From: Flavobacteriales bacterium
Lineage (GTDB): Bacteria > Bacteroidota > Bacteroidia > UBA10329
NCBI GenBank assembly: GCA_020635535.1
Contig: JACJZP010000003.1
Location: 124,001 to 188,000 of the forward strand
Direction: 5' to 3'
Length of the DNA stretch: 64,000 nucleotides
A program made the translations under genes and the position numbers. Below, piece after piece: positions 43,811 to 52,567 of the stretch. Below the pieces are notes generated by a model. That model was not told the origin of the DNA and did not search any database. It saw only the letters and a list, made by a program, of their open reading frames with translations. How positions within the stretch are numbered: the stretch's first letter is position 1; each line of letters begins with the position of its first letter.

Positions 43811-46498
43811 ATGAAAAACGTCATCATCATACTTCTTTCCCTTCTTTCCATTTCAACTGTGTTTGCCCAAGAAAAACCGCAGGTTGTTCCTGGAAACATC
43901 ATTGTTCAAGTACCAAACGGCCAGATCGATAAGGTCATATCAGAGAATCAAACATTCAATGGTCTTCCAACTGACCTGAAATTGAACAGGTTGCTTTCAG
44001 CGCCAATGGCCGCTTATCTGCTGGAGTTCAACGAGAATATTCATCACCAGCAATTCCTTCAGCAACTTTGGGAAGATGAGAATGTGACACTCATTCAGCT
44101 CAATCACTACATCAAAGACCGGAATACCACGCCCAACGACCCCCAATTCAATCAGCAATGGTGGCACATTAACAACGGCTCTGGAGGAGGAACTGCTGAT
44201 GCCGACATTGATTCTGACGAGGCTTGGGACATTACCACAGGTGGGGTAACCGCCACTGGCGATACCATTGTGGTGTGTGTGGTTGACGATGGGGGCGACC
44301 TCGACCATCCAGACCTCATGGCCAACAATTGGGTTAACCGCTATGAGATTCCAAATAACAACATTGATGACGATGGCAATGGTTACATTGATGATTATCT
44401 GGGCTGGAATCCGGTGGATGACAATGATGATGTTGATGGTGGGAGCCACGGGGTTAATGTGGCAGGAATGATCGGAGCAGTTGGCAATAACGGTACCGGA
44501 GTATCGGGTGTAAACTGGAACGTGAAGATCATGAACCTGACATATGGAAGCATTGGTAATGCGAACAATCCGAACGAGGCCAACGTGATAGAAGCATACA
44601 CCTACCCACTTGTAATGCGTAGAATCTACGAAGAAACCAATGGTTTCAAAGGCGCTTTTGTGGTGGCCACCAACTCATCGTGGGGAATTGACAATGCCGA
44701 CCCATTGGATGCCCCACTCTGGTGCGCATTTTACGATACTCTAGGTGCAGCCGGAATTCTAAGTGCCGGTGCCACCGCTAACAATAACGTGAACATTGAT
44801 AATGTAGGCGATCTTCCCACCGCGTGCTCCAGTGAGTATATGATATCGGTTACGGCAACCAACAATAACGATGTAAGAACCTTTTCAGGCTATGGTGCAA
44901 CTACGGTAGACCTTGGAGCGCCAGGAGAAGACGTGAGAACCACCTCTGCTGGTGGCAATTACACCACCACTAGCGGAACTTCATTTGCATCTCCCGCAAC
45001 GGCAGGTGCCATAGCCCTCATGTATTCTGCTCCTTGCGCATCGCTTGCAGCTATCTCGCATGCAGATCCCGCTTTAGCGGCACAAATGGTCAGAAACGCC
45101 ATTTTAAACGGGGTAGATCCTGTAGCAAACCTTACCAATGAGTGTGTTACTGGAGGGAGATTGAACCTAAAAGGTGCATTAGATGAGATTCTGAACAACT
45201 GTACATCAGGAGGATGCTTGGCTCCTTTCTCCTTGGCCGCCTCCAATGTAATTGATACAACAGCAGATGTTACTTGGAACAGTCTGGCAGAGATCGATTC
45301 ATTTAACATCAGCTACGGATCGGTTGGCGGTACGGATACCGCAATCTTCAATCTTACAGAAAATGCATATCAACTCTCAGGCCTTAGCGCATGTGGAGAG
45401 TATTGGTTCGTGGCCCAGTCTATTTGCGATGGAGTTACGGGCGATTGGTCAGATACACTTTTCATCAATACAGATGGTTGCTGCGAAGCTCCAACCGGTC
45501 TTGCGCTTTCAGCTGCTACAGATTCTACCATTACAGCAACTTGGAATTCGGTTTTGGCCGCAGACAGTTATGTGCTTCAGTGGCGCCCGGCCAACTCAAC
45601 TCAATGGAATGATATTGACCCGGTGCCTACGAGCGCTTACGTTCTTTCAATGCTTGAACCGTGCACTAACTATCAGGTTCGTTTAGCAACCAATTGCAAT
45701 GGAGGTGTAACTGATTACACCGGCTTGCAAGTAATCCGAACATCTGGTTGTGGTGCATGTACCGACAATACCTATTGCGAATCGTCAGGCAGCACGGATT
45801 TTGAATGGATAGGTGAAGTGGTTGTGGGAGATCTTACCAACACCTCGGGAGCCACCTCCAATGGTTACGATGATAATACGGACATGTCTGCGGATCTACA
45901 TCGTGGTAGCACATACCCCGTCAGTCTAACACCTGATTTTGATAATAACCCATACACCGAGCATTTCCGTATCTGGATAGACCTGAACCAAGATGGTGTC
46001 TTTAACGGGGCCGAGCTGCTTTTTGATGATGGTCAAGGTTCCCAATCTACCGTGTCTGACAGTATTACCATACCAATGAATGCCCTTCTGGGCTCAACCA
46101 GAATGCGTGTGTCAATGGCGTATGGAAGCCAATTCGGTGGCGACTATCCACAAACTCCGTGCGATGAGGGGCAGGATGGCGAAGTAGAAGATTACTGCGT
46201 GAACATTTTGGAGGAAGATACCCTTACTGATGGCATTTTGGAGAACACAGGACTGTTTGGAATGCGAGTTTATCCGGTACCAGCACAAACCTTTGTTGAA
46301 GTGGATTTGGATAATATGCCCTATAGTAGAATTCAACTACGGTTGGTAGATATTCAGGGTACCATTGTAAAAACAGAGCTAATGGAGCGAAGCAAGGCCC
46401 GCATCAATTTGGGTCAAGTAGCACCGGGCATTTACATTTTGGAAGGTGCTGACATTGAAGGTGCCGTGGTTGGCCGCGCCAGATTGGTAAAGTTATAG
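43811..46498 (+). CDS. T9SS-exported subtilisin-like serine protease (S8)
   Basis: The protein has 895 residues. A signal peptide (1-20; VFAQ) and a propeptide-like region (about 21-105) precede the S8 domain (about 115-460). The triad is Asp in VVDDGGDLDHPD (about 158), His in GGSHGVNVAG (about 212) and Ser in GTSFASPATAG (about 391), with the oxyanion Asn in ATNSSWG. The Asp block has DDGG instead of the usual D-S/T-G. Acidic calcium-type loops (NNIDDDGNGYIDDY) follow the Asp. Two fibronectin type III modules (about 468-645), a GEVED domain (about 690-800; GEVEDYCVNI) and a type A sorting domain (VYPVPAQTF) complete it. It is a predicted secreted or surface protease of T9SS type. Confidence 0.9.
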   Translation: MKNVIIILLSLLSISTVFAQEKPQVVPGNIIVQVPNGQIDKVISENQTFNGLPTDLKLNRLLSAPMAAYLLEFNENIHHQQFLQQLWEDENVTLIQLNHYIKDRNTTPNDPQFNQQWWHINNGSGGGTADADIDSDEAWDITTGGVTATGDTIVVCVVDDGGDLDHPDLMANNWVNRYEIPNNNIDDDGNGYIDDYLGWNPVDDNDDVDGGSHGVNVAGMIGAVGNNGTGVSGVNWNVKIMNLTYGSIGNANNPNEANVIEAYTYPLVMRRIYEETNGFKGAFVVATNSSWGIDNADPLDAPLWCAFYDTLGAAGILSAGATANNNVNIDNVGDLPTACSSEYMISVTATNNNDVRTFSGYGATTVDLGAPGEDVRTTSAGGNYTTTSGTSFASPATAGAIALMYSAPCASLAAISHADPALAAQMVRNAILNGVDPVANLTNECVTGGRLNLKGALDEILNNCTSGGCLAPFSLAASNVIDTTADVTWNSLAEIDSFNISYGSVGGTDTAIFNLTENAYQLSGLSACGEYWFVAQSICDGVTGDWSDTLFINTDGCCEAPTGLALSAATDSTITATWNSVLAADSYVLQWRPANSTQWNDIDPVPTSAYVLSMLEPCTNYQVRLATNCNGGVTDYTGLQVIRTSGCGACTDNTYCESSGSTDFEWIGEVVVGDLTNTSGATSNGYDDNTDMSADLHRGSTYPVSLTPDFDNNPYTEHFRIWIDLNQDGVFNGAELLFDDGQGSQSTVSDSITIPMNALLGSTRMRVSMAYGSQFGGDYPQTPCDEGQDGEVEDYCVNILEEDTLTDGILENTGLFGMRVYPVPAQTFVEVDLDNMPYSRIQLRLVDIQGTIVKTELMERSKARINLGQVAPGIYILEGADIEGAVVGRARLVKL

Positions 46499-46522
46499 TG
46501 GAGTAGGGAAGGGCCTACCTAA

Positions 46523-46552
46523 TTGTATTGGTGATGTAGTGAGATAGCTTTG
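46523..46552 (+). promoter_or_regulatory. Promoter TTG-N19-TAGCTTTG
   Basis: TTG 46523-46525 and TAGCTTTG 46545-46552 are 19 bases apart, an exact Bacteroidota promoter match. The box ends 5 bases before ATG 46558. Confidence 0.65.
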
Positions 46553-46557
46553 CAGGA

Positions 46558-47487
46558 ATGAAACGCAGCGCTCTACTGTTTTTCTTGTTGGGTTTTATTA
46601 GTGCTTGCCACCAGCGCTCCTCCGTTGAATCAGTGGAACATGCAATTCCCGAGGCTGAACTGATTGTAGTGAAGGAGCGGGTTTTTACGGAGCCTTTCAA
46701 AACTGATGTGCTCATGAAGCACTACTTCCACACTATAGACAGTATTGTTGCCCTGTATGATTCCATTTACCCTTGGAACCTTACTGAGCACGTTCTGGTG
46801 CGAGCAAATCCTTGGTTGATCGATACGTTGGCAAACACAGATTATTACACCCAGAAGGCACGGGGAGTTTTTATCGAGGATCAGAAAGAAATGGTCATTC
46901 TTCCTGCTGGAACTACATTGGAAATTCCAGACAGTTTAGCTGTGGATTCAATTGCCAAAAGATTCGATAACACCGTAATTGATGTGAATATTCCAGAGTT
47001 CACTCTTCGAATTATGGAGTATGAGAATACCATTCGGGAATGCAAGGTAAGAGTCGGTCGAAACGACAGACAGTATATGAAAACAGCTGGTAGAGAGGCG
47101 GATCTACGGACCGTAACAGGCATCGGTACCATTGTTCGGATTGCGCGAGACCCTTATTACGTGAACCCTACAACTGGCAAGCGTTATTATGCCACCCGAA
47201 GAGATGACGGCAAATACACCAAGATGCCTCAGATTCCTTGGTTGGAGCCAGAACTTGACGGTGTTCTTCCTGGTGATCTTATTCATCCCACCACAAACCC
47301 CGAAACGCTTGGTAAACCCTGTTCGCATGGTTGCGTAGGGTGTTCCGAAACAGATGCATGGTACGTTTACTACTCAGCCCCTATCGGAACTAAGGTGGTA
47401 TTTCGGTATGACCTTACGGTTATCAACTCGAAAGGGGATACAATTGAACTCCCTGATATTTACAATAAGAAGGCTGCCAAAAAGTAG
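46558..47487 (+). CDS. L,D-transpeptidase (YkuD) lipoprotein
   Basis: The protein has 309 residues. A lipoprotein signal (MKRSALLFFLLGFISAC, lipid Cys17) is followed by a linker and a YkuD domain (about 140-290) that begins IDVNIPEFTLRIMEYENT. The active-site motif is HGC with His257 and Cys259 in KPCSHGCVGC. The family usually has Arg after GC-I/V (GCIRL); here it is Gly261, then a second Cys. It is expected to act on peptidoglycan cross-links or attach proteins to the wall from the periplasmic side. It stands alone between the subtilase and yebC. Confidence 0.83.
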   Translation: MKRSALLFFLLGFISACHQRSSVESVEHAIPEAELIVVKERVFTEPFKTDVLMKHYFHTIDSIVALYDSIYPWNLTEHVLVRANPWLIDTLANTDYYTQKARGVFIEDQKEMVILPAGTTLEIPDSLAVDSIAKRFDNTVIDVNIPEFTLRIMEYENTIRECKVRVGRNDRQYMKTAGREADLRTVTGIGTIVRIARDPYYVNPTTGKRYYATRRDDGKYTKMPQIPWLEPELDGVLPGDLIHPTTNPETLGKPCSHGCVGCSETDAWYVYYSAPIGTKVVFRYDLTVINSKGDTIELPDIYNKKAAKK

Positions 47488-47505
47488 CAGTTATCAGGGT
47501 TGAGA

Positions 47506-48216
47506 TCAGGCAATGTTGGTGTAAACCGCCTGAACATCATCGTCATCCTCCAACTTGTCAATCAGTTTTTCGATGTCAACCATTTGCTCATCGGTAAACT
47601 CAACAGGAGAGGTAGGGAAACGCTCCAAACTGGCCTTTACTACTTCAAGGCCCATAGCTTCTAAGGCTTGAGCTAACGAACCGAATTCGGTGTAATTGCC
47701 GTGTACGTAAATGGTATCGCCATCGTCTACTATCTCTTCCAAACCAGCATCTATCAATTCCAATTCCATCTCTTCGATGTCCATTTCATCGGTCTTATTT
47801 ATCTCGAATACCGCCTTTCTATTGAATAGGAACTCAAGCTGACCATTGGGAACCAAAGTGCCATCAACCTTATTGAAGTACGAACGAACGTTGGCTACTG
47901 ATCTGGTTGTGTTATCTGTGGCACACTCAACAAAAACAAGCACACCATGTGGTCCTTTTCCCTCGTAATTTATCTCTGTATATTCTGCCGCGTCCTTACC
48001 AGCGGCTCGCTTAATGGCCGATTCAATATTATCCTTAGGCATGTTCTGGCCCTTGGCGTTGGCAATGGCAGTTCTGAGAGCCGCATTCGTATCCGGATCA
48101 GGTCCTCCTTCCTTAGCTGCCATTGTAATGGCCTTTCCCAACTTTGGAAATATGCGCGACATCTTGCCCCATCGCTTTTCCTTTGCTGCTCTTCGGTATT
48201 CAAATGCTCTTCCCAT
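47506..48216 (-). CDS. yebC: YebC/PmpR-family protein (TACO1 homologue)
   Basis: The 236-residue protein has the canonical start MGRAFEYRRAAKEKRWGKMS and the three-domain YebC pattern: PDPDTNAALRTAIANAKGQNMPKDNIESAIKRA in the N-terminal domain, YEGKGPHGVLVFVECATDN leading the second, and a C-terminal acidic end. Members were first described as DNA-binding regulators; more recent work links them to translation of difficult (proline-rich) stretches. The gene is monocistronic here, with a -7 box 17 bases upstream, and converges on the L,D-transpeptidase gene with no visible terminator. Confidence 0.92.
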   Translation of the reverse strand: MGRAFEYRRAAKEKRWGKMSRIFPKLGKAITMAAKEGGPDPDTNAALRTAIANAKGQNMPKDNIESAIKRAAGKDAAEYTEINYEGKGPHGVLVFVECATDNTTRSVANVRSYFNKVDGTLVPNGQLEFLFNRKAVFEINKTDEMDIEEMELELIDAGLEEIVDDGDTIYVHGNYTEFGSLAQALEAMGLEVVKASLERFPTSPVEFTDEQMVDIEKLIDKLEDDDDVQAVYTNIA

Positions 48217-48233
48217 CTGTAATTTATTTGCGG

Positions 48234-48241
48234 CAAATTTA
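48234..48241 (-). promoter_or_regulatory. -7 box TAAATTTG for yebC
   Basis: Exact TAnnTTTG match on the - strand, 17 bases before ATG 48216. No clear -33 TTG. Confidence 0.5.
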
Positions 48242-48308
48242 GCGGTCAGGTTCAGATATTGTCATCTTATTGTTCTGAATAGGTAGCTTCCTTTCGGTGA
48301 GATGAACT

Positions 48309-50420
48309 TTGGCCTTGCTTGCAGTTGCGTTGGATGTAATTTTGGCCGAGTTGGATAATTCACTGCATATCAGAACGTGGCTCCCTCTGGTTGGACTGTT
48401 GTTACTGTCCATTCTATTCGGTGGATGTGACCTTTCCTCCATTTGGATCGGTGAGCGGGAATACAAGGTAACCTTACAGACTGAAGAGGGAAAGTATGTC
48501 AGTGCCGATGAGTTCAAGCAACAGCAGTTGTTTGCTGACCGTAACTCTGTTAAGGAGTGGGAGGTTTTCACGCTTGTAGAATTACCAGATGATCAAGTAG
48601 CCCTAAAATCCTCCTTCGATAGGTTCGTGTCAATTGATACGATTGGAGGAAACATTTTGGTTGCCAGGGATAAAGAACTGGAGCCTTCGGGTCGCTTCAA
48701 TCGAATTGATATTGGCAGCAGAATGGTGGTTCTGCAAACCTACAGAGGTGGTTATCTTACAGTTAACGACCAGCAATTGGTTGCTGATGGCGCAAGGTCT
48801 GAGGAGGCTATCAAGTTCAAGATCTCGAAATATGATCAGCCAGCCGGGCGGATTTTTCGCGACCATCAGTTGTTTTACCTCCTTTCCGGTTTACTTCTGG
48901 TTTTCCTGAGCATCGTTTCTTTTCAATTGGTAGATCACAAACGGTGGGCAGTTGGGCTGTTATTTATCGGAGGTATTCTGGTACGGGTTTTCATGGTGGA
49001 GCTTTCCGATTACTTGCATTGGTGGGATGAGCAGTTCCATGCATTGGTTGCCAAGAACATGATGGATGACCCATTCAGACCTATGCTATTTCCGCATCCG
49101 GTTTTACCATACGAACCGTTAAGTTGGGTGGCAGGGCACATTTGGCTTCATAAGCAACCGCTCTTTCTGTGGCAAATGGCTCTAAGTATGAAGCTATTCG
49201 GTGTAAGTACCACGGCCATGCGTTTGCCCAGTCTGATCATGTCAGCCTTGGTCATACCCATGATATACAGAATGGGGAAGATCGGGTTCGGACAAAATGT
49301 GGGTTACTATGGGGCGCTGCTTTATACACTTTCATTTTTTGGGTTGCGGTTGACCAGCGGAGCAATTCATACGGATCATAATGATATGGCATTCCTTTTT
49401 TACGTGGCAGCCAGTTTTTGGGCATGGTTTGAGTACGAGAATGCAAGCATCAAGGATAAATGGAAGTGGACACTTCTGGTAGGATTGTTTGCTGGAGGCG
49501 CAGTCTTGAACAAATGGCTTACCGGCTTGCTGGTTTTTGCCGTATGGGGTATTATAAATCTTGCAATTTCAGATAGGCGGTCTTCGATGAAGACGCATTT
49601 ACATTTGGTGCTAAGTGTGTTGGTTGCCGTTGCGGTCTTTCTTCCCTGGCAGCTTTATATTCTATCCGAATTCCCTGAGCTGAGCAGCCACGAATACTCT
49701 TACAATTCCAAACACTTCTTCGATTCCGTGGAAGGACATGGAGAAGACCTTGCCTTTCATTTTGTTAAGGTTGAGGATCTATATGGTGTTGGTTGGCCAA
49801 TTCTGATTCTTTGTTTCGTCCTCTTTTGGTGGAAAAGGCGGAGGTCCGTTTTTACTTTGATGGTTGGGATTTCAATCGTGATCATCTACGGATTTTTCAC
49901 CATTGCGGTCACCAAGATGATCGCGTTCACGTATTGTATAGCTTTCCTTGTTTTCCTTGTGTTGGGATATACTGTCGATAGAATTCTCGATTGGATAGTA
50001 GTCAATCCAACCATCCCTCGTAGAAGACTTGCTACCATCATCTTCCATATCGTACTTCTCAGTGGTTTGAGTTATTTCAACTTTAACCTCGATGGGATAG
50101 AAGAAGAGCTCACAATGAAAGGTAAGGATTCAACATCTTTCATTCATATTCGAAGAAACCGAACTGGCTTGTTCAAACGGTTACCCGAGCTGGTTCCAGA
50201 TGCTGAAAAGACAGTTCTTTTCAATTGTAAGCCTGATGATGCCGTTCAGATAATGTTTTTCACTGATTTTATGGATGCGCACACTGGGTTTCCTACGTAT
50301 GAGCAATATCTCAGTATCAAGCAACGAGGCATTCCGATCGCCTATTTTGATGCTCCTTCAGCACCCGATTATTTGAAAACAGATATTTCAGTTTCGGTCA
50401 TTTCTGAGAATTACCACTGA
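48309..50420 (+). CDS. GT39-like membrane glycosyltransferase with beta-trefoil (fascin-like) domain
   Basis: The frame codes for up to 703 residues but has no early ATG. TTG 48309, 48330 or 48351 are candidate starts, and a promoter box (48337-48344) favours 48351. After one membrane segment (about 24-40) comes a soluble domain of about 120 residues with three similar units (GKYVSAD..QQLFADR, WEVFTLVELPDDQVALKS, GYLTVND), a fascin-like beta-trefoil. About ten membrane segments follow, typical of GT-C glycosyltransferases of the PMT_2/ArnT group. These include a DE motif in HWWDEQFHA (near 240) and a later HTDHNDMAF. It likely moves a sugar from a polyprenyl-phosphate donor on the periplasmic side. 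Acceptor unknown. The trefoil is reminiscent of MIR domains in eukaryotic PMTs. Confidence 0.78.
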   Translation: MALLAVALDVILAELDNSLHIRTWLPLVGLLLLSILFGGCDLSSIWIGEREYKVTLQTEEGKYVSADEFKQQQLFADRNSVKEWEVFTLVELPDDQVALKSSFDRFVSIDTIGGNILVARDKELEPSGRFNRIDIGSRMVVLQTYRGGYLTVNDQQLVADGARSEEAIKFKISKYDQPAGRIFRDHQLFYLLSGLLLVFLSIVSFQLVDHKRWAVGLLFIGGILVRVFMVELSDYLHWWDEQFHALVAKNMMDDPFRPMLFPHPVLPYEPLSWVAGHIWLHKQPLFLWQMALSMKLFGVSTTAMRLPSLIMSALVIPMIYRMGKIGFGQNVGYYGALLYTLSFFGLRLTSGAIHTDHNDMAFLFYVAASFWAWFEYENASIKDKWKWTLLVGLFAGGAVLNKWLTGLLVFAVWGIINLAISDRRSSMKTHLHLVLSVLVAVAVFLPWQLYILSEFPELSSHEYSYNSKHFFDSVEGHGEDLAFHFVKVEDLYGVGWPILILCFVLFWWKRRRSVFTLMVGISIVIIYGFFTIAVTKMIAFTYCIAFLVFLVLGYTVDRILDWIVVNPTIPRRRLATIIFHIVLLSGLSYFNFNLDGIEEELTMKGKDSTSFIHIRRNRTGLFKRLPELVPDAEKTVLFNCKPDDAVQIMFFTDFMDAHTGFPTYEQYLSIKQRGIPIAYFDAPSAPDYLKTDISVSVISENYH
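48315..48344 (+). promoter_or_regulatory. Promoter TTG-N19-TAATTTTG
   Basis: TTG 48315-48317 and TAATTTTG 48337-48344 fit the Bacteroidota consensus. It lies inside the longest reading of the glycosyltransferase frame, 6 bases before TTG 48351, and so argues for a start at or after 48351. Confidence 0.5.
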
Positions 50421-50509
50421 AGCGGTTTGTTGAGTGATCAAAAGTTCATTAGAACCGAGCTTTTTTATTGCATTTCATCGGGTTAAATTCGCGTTTCCAA
50501 ATTGAGATC

Positions 50510-50770
50510 ATGAGCAACGTAGAAGAAGCAGCCGAACGGCTAAAGACACTCACCGAACGCCCATCAAACGAAGAATTCCTGAACCTCTACGGGCTTTACA
50601 AGCAGGCAACCGTTGGAGATAACCGCACATCCAAACCTGGCATGTTCGACATGAAGGGTCAGTTTAAATGGAAAGCGTGGAAAGACAAAAGCGGCATGTC
50701 TCAAGACGATGCCGCTGATGCGTATGTTGCTTTGGTTGATGAACTCTTAGGGAAGTACAAACACTCCTAA
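50510..50770 (+). CDS. Acyl-CoA-binding protein (ACBP)
   Basis: The protein has 86 residues from ATG 50510; the upstream frame from 50468 is not family-like. It is a single, complete ACBP four-helix domain: NEEFLNLYGLYKQATVGDN, then RPG-like SKPGMFDMKGQFKWKAWK and GMSQDDA, matching the acyl-CoA contact residues of eukaryotic ACBPs (Tyr, Lys and Trp-x-x-Trp positions). It binds medium- to long-chain acyl-CoA in the cytosol. The stop overlaps the convergent alkB stop by 4 bases. A one-mismatch -7 box (TAAATTCG, 50484-50491) lies 18 bases upstream. Its place beside alkB fits a lipid-handling role. Confidence 0.92.
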   Translation: MSNVEEAAERLKTLTERPSNEEFLNLYGLYKQATVGDNRTSKPGMFDMKGQFKWKAWKDKSGMSQDDAADAYVALVDELLGKYKHS

Positions 50771-51852
50771 GCAGCCTGCGCCACAGGTATCCTCAGATCA
50801 TCTGGATACTTTTCCTGCAACGCCTTAACACGCGGATTCATCACCGCAAACCAAAGTGGCGGAACCAACGCCAACACGATCATTCCAGGGTAACCGGTTG
50901 GCATCTGCGGAGCATCATCAAAATGCCGCAGAATCTGATACTTACGGCTCGCTTTATAGTGATGATCGCTGTGGCGAGTGAGTTCAAACAGAAGTAATCT
51001 TCCCATTGGATGATTGCTGTTCCAACTATGAATCGGTAGCACTTTCTTGAAGCCTTTATCTGTTTTATGTCGAGCCAAACCGTAGTGCTCAACATAATTC
51101 ACCACTTCAAGAAGCGAGAAGCCGATTACCGAAGCCATGAATGTCAGCAGCATGGTTTGCAACCCGAACACGGCTGCAACCGCTACAAGAAGGCCAACCT
51201 GACAGAATGCGTAGAAGATCATCTCATTACTCCAGTGGTACCAAGGCAGATCTTTTCTTTTCAAACGCTCCACTTCCAAATTCCAAGCAGACAGATAACC
51301 CATCACAACGGATCGGAAAATGAAGGTGTAGAACACTTCCCCATAGCGTGCTGTTGCTGGATCTTCCTCGGTGCTCACGTTCTTATGATGTCCGCGATTA
51401 TGTTCAATGAAGAAGTGCATGTACTGCGCAGTAAGCAACAACGCCTTCGCCATCCATTGTTCTGACTTTTTCTTTCTGTGCCCGAGTTCGTGCGCCACAT
51501 TGATTCCAAAGGCAGCACACCCGATTCCCATAGTGAAAGTCATACCAGCAATCTCGTAAATGGCAAGGCCAGGTTCACTCACCTCGAACATGAAAAAGAT
51601 GAAAAGCGCCCACTGCACTGGAACAATGGCGTAAACCAAATAGTCATAGATACGATCTTCCTTCTCCACTTCTTCCTCAGCCTCAGAAAGGTTGACCGTT
51701 GACCCTTTACTTATCAACTCAATCACCGGAATCAGTATGTAAACGAAAACAGGGAGAAACCAAGCCCACATGCCTTTAGCATGCAACGCATAGAAACCTA
51801 CAACTGGAATTAGGAATACAAATAGATACTTGAGCGCTCTGAATTTTGGCAT
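50767..51852 (-). CDS. alkB: Alkane 1-monooxygenase (AlkB)
   Basis: This 361-residue membrane di-iron hydroxylase starts at ATG 51852; the 21 upstream codons cover the promoter. All AlkB histidine boxes are present: HELGH (121-125), EHNRGHH (150-156), NYVEHYGL (252-259) and LTRHSDHH (291-298). About six membrane segments surround them. It hydroxylates the terminal carbon of n-alkanes or related chains using O2 and electrons from rubredoxin. No rubredoxin domain is fused and no rubredoxin gene is in the window. It is divergent from a TetR regulator with a strong palindrome between. The product alcohol would need oxidation and activation before entering the fad operon 7 kb away. Confidence 0.92.
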   Translation of the reverse strand: MPKFRALKYLFVFLIPVVGFYALHAKGMWAWFLPVFVYILIPVIELISKGSTVNLSEAEEEVEKEDRIYDYLVYAIVPVQWALFIFFMFEVSEPGLAIYEIAGMTFTMGIGCAAFGINVAHELGHRKKKSEQWMAKALLLTAQYMHFFIEHNRGHHKNVSTEEDPATARYGEVFYTFIFRSVVMGYLSAWNLEVERLKRKDLPWYHWSNEMIFYAFCQVGLLVAVAAVFGLQTMLLTFMASVIGFSLLEVVNYVEHYGLARHKTDKGFKKVLPIHSWNSNHPMGRLLLFELTRHSDHHYKASRKYQILRHFDDAPQMPTGYPGMIVLALVPPLWFAVMNPRVKALQEKYPDDLRIPVAQAA

Positions 51853-51895
51853 AACTACAGATGTTTGATTGACACTAAAGTAGAAAGAAAAATCA

Positions 51896-51931
51896 AAAAG
51901 TAAACTATTTTTCATTTTTAGTTTACTTTTG
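51896..51931. promoter_or_regulatory. alkB-tetR divergent operator/promoter palindrome
   Basis: Perfect 12-bp arms AAAAGTAAACTA (51896-51907) and TAGTTTACTTTT (51919-51930) flank an 11-base spacer. The right arm contains the tetR -7 box TACTTTTG (51924-51931), 5 bases before ATG 51937. The left arm read on the - strand gives TACTTTTTG, a near -7 box toward alkB. Binding of the TetR protein here could shut both genes. Confidence 0.7.
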
Positions 51932-51936
51932 TTTTA

Positions 51937-52539
51937 ATGGGAAGACAATCAGTTGAGAAAACACGGATCAAAGACCCGAAAAAGCGAGACGCTTGGGTTG
52001 AGCAGCTTCTTCCTTATTTCATACAGAACGGCATTAAAGCAACTCCCATTGATGAAGTTGTTTCCATCTTAGGAAAATCGAAAGCCACGGTTTATAAGCA
52101 CTTCGAATCACACCATGAAATTGTCTCATTGGTCATCGCTAGGAAACTGAACGACCTTAAACATTTCGTTCCGATTCTTGGCGATTCTTCCAAAGCATAT
52201 CAGGAACGTTATGTGCTGGCAGTCGCTTACATCTCTAAACATCTAGGTGATGTCAGCAACGTTTTCCTATCCGACCTGAAAGAGATATATCCTGATCTGT
52301 GGAATCTCATCAATTCATTCAAACTATTAGCGCTGAACGAACTCCGCACTTTTTATATCAGTGGAATTCAAGATGGGACGTTCGAAGACATTAATCCCGA
52401 CCTGATGGTACTAAGTGATGAACTTTTCTTCGATGCGCTGACCAATCCAGAATACCTTACCTCTAAAGGATTGAACCTAAAAGCTGCGTTTGAGAGCTAT
52501 TTCAAGATGCGATTCAATGGCATTTTGAAGCGAGGCTGA
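51937..52539 (+). CDS. TetR-family transcriptional regulator
   Basis: The protein has 200 residues. The TetR N-terminal helix-turn-helix lies about 20-66 (YFIQNGIKATPIDEVV, SILGKSKATVYKHFESHHEI). A variable, all-helical ligand-binding domain follows. The start is fixed by the promoter box immediately before it. It is divergent from alkB, with a 12-bp-arm palindrome covering both promoters, so it most likely represses alkB and itself. The inducer might be an alkane, fatty acid or acyl-CoA; this is inference. A lone gene for the operator and regulator pair fits local control. Confidence 0.88.
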   Translation: MGRQSVEKTRIKDPKKRDAWVEQLLPYFIQNGIKATPIDEVVSILGKSKATVYKHFESHHEIVSLVIARKLNDLKHFVPILGDSSKAYQERYVLAVAYISKHLGDVSNVFLSDLKEIYPDLWNLINSFKLLALNELRTFYISGIQDGTFEDINPDLMVLSDELFFDALTNPEYLTSKGLNLKAAFESYFKMRFNGILKRG

Positions 52540-52554
52540 ACCATTCATCAGACT

Positions 52555-52562
52555 TACCTTCG
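52555..52562 (+). promoter_or_regulatory. Candidate -7 box TACCTTCG
   Basis: One mismatch to TAnnTTTG, 5 bases before ATG 52568 and 15 bases after the tetR stop. The gene could also be co-transcribed with tetR. Confidence 0.35.
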
Positions 52563-52567
52563 CCATC

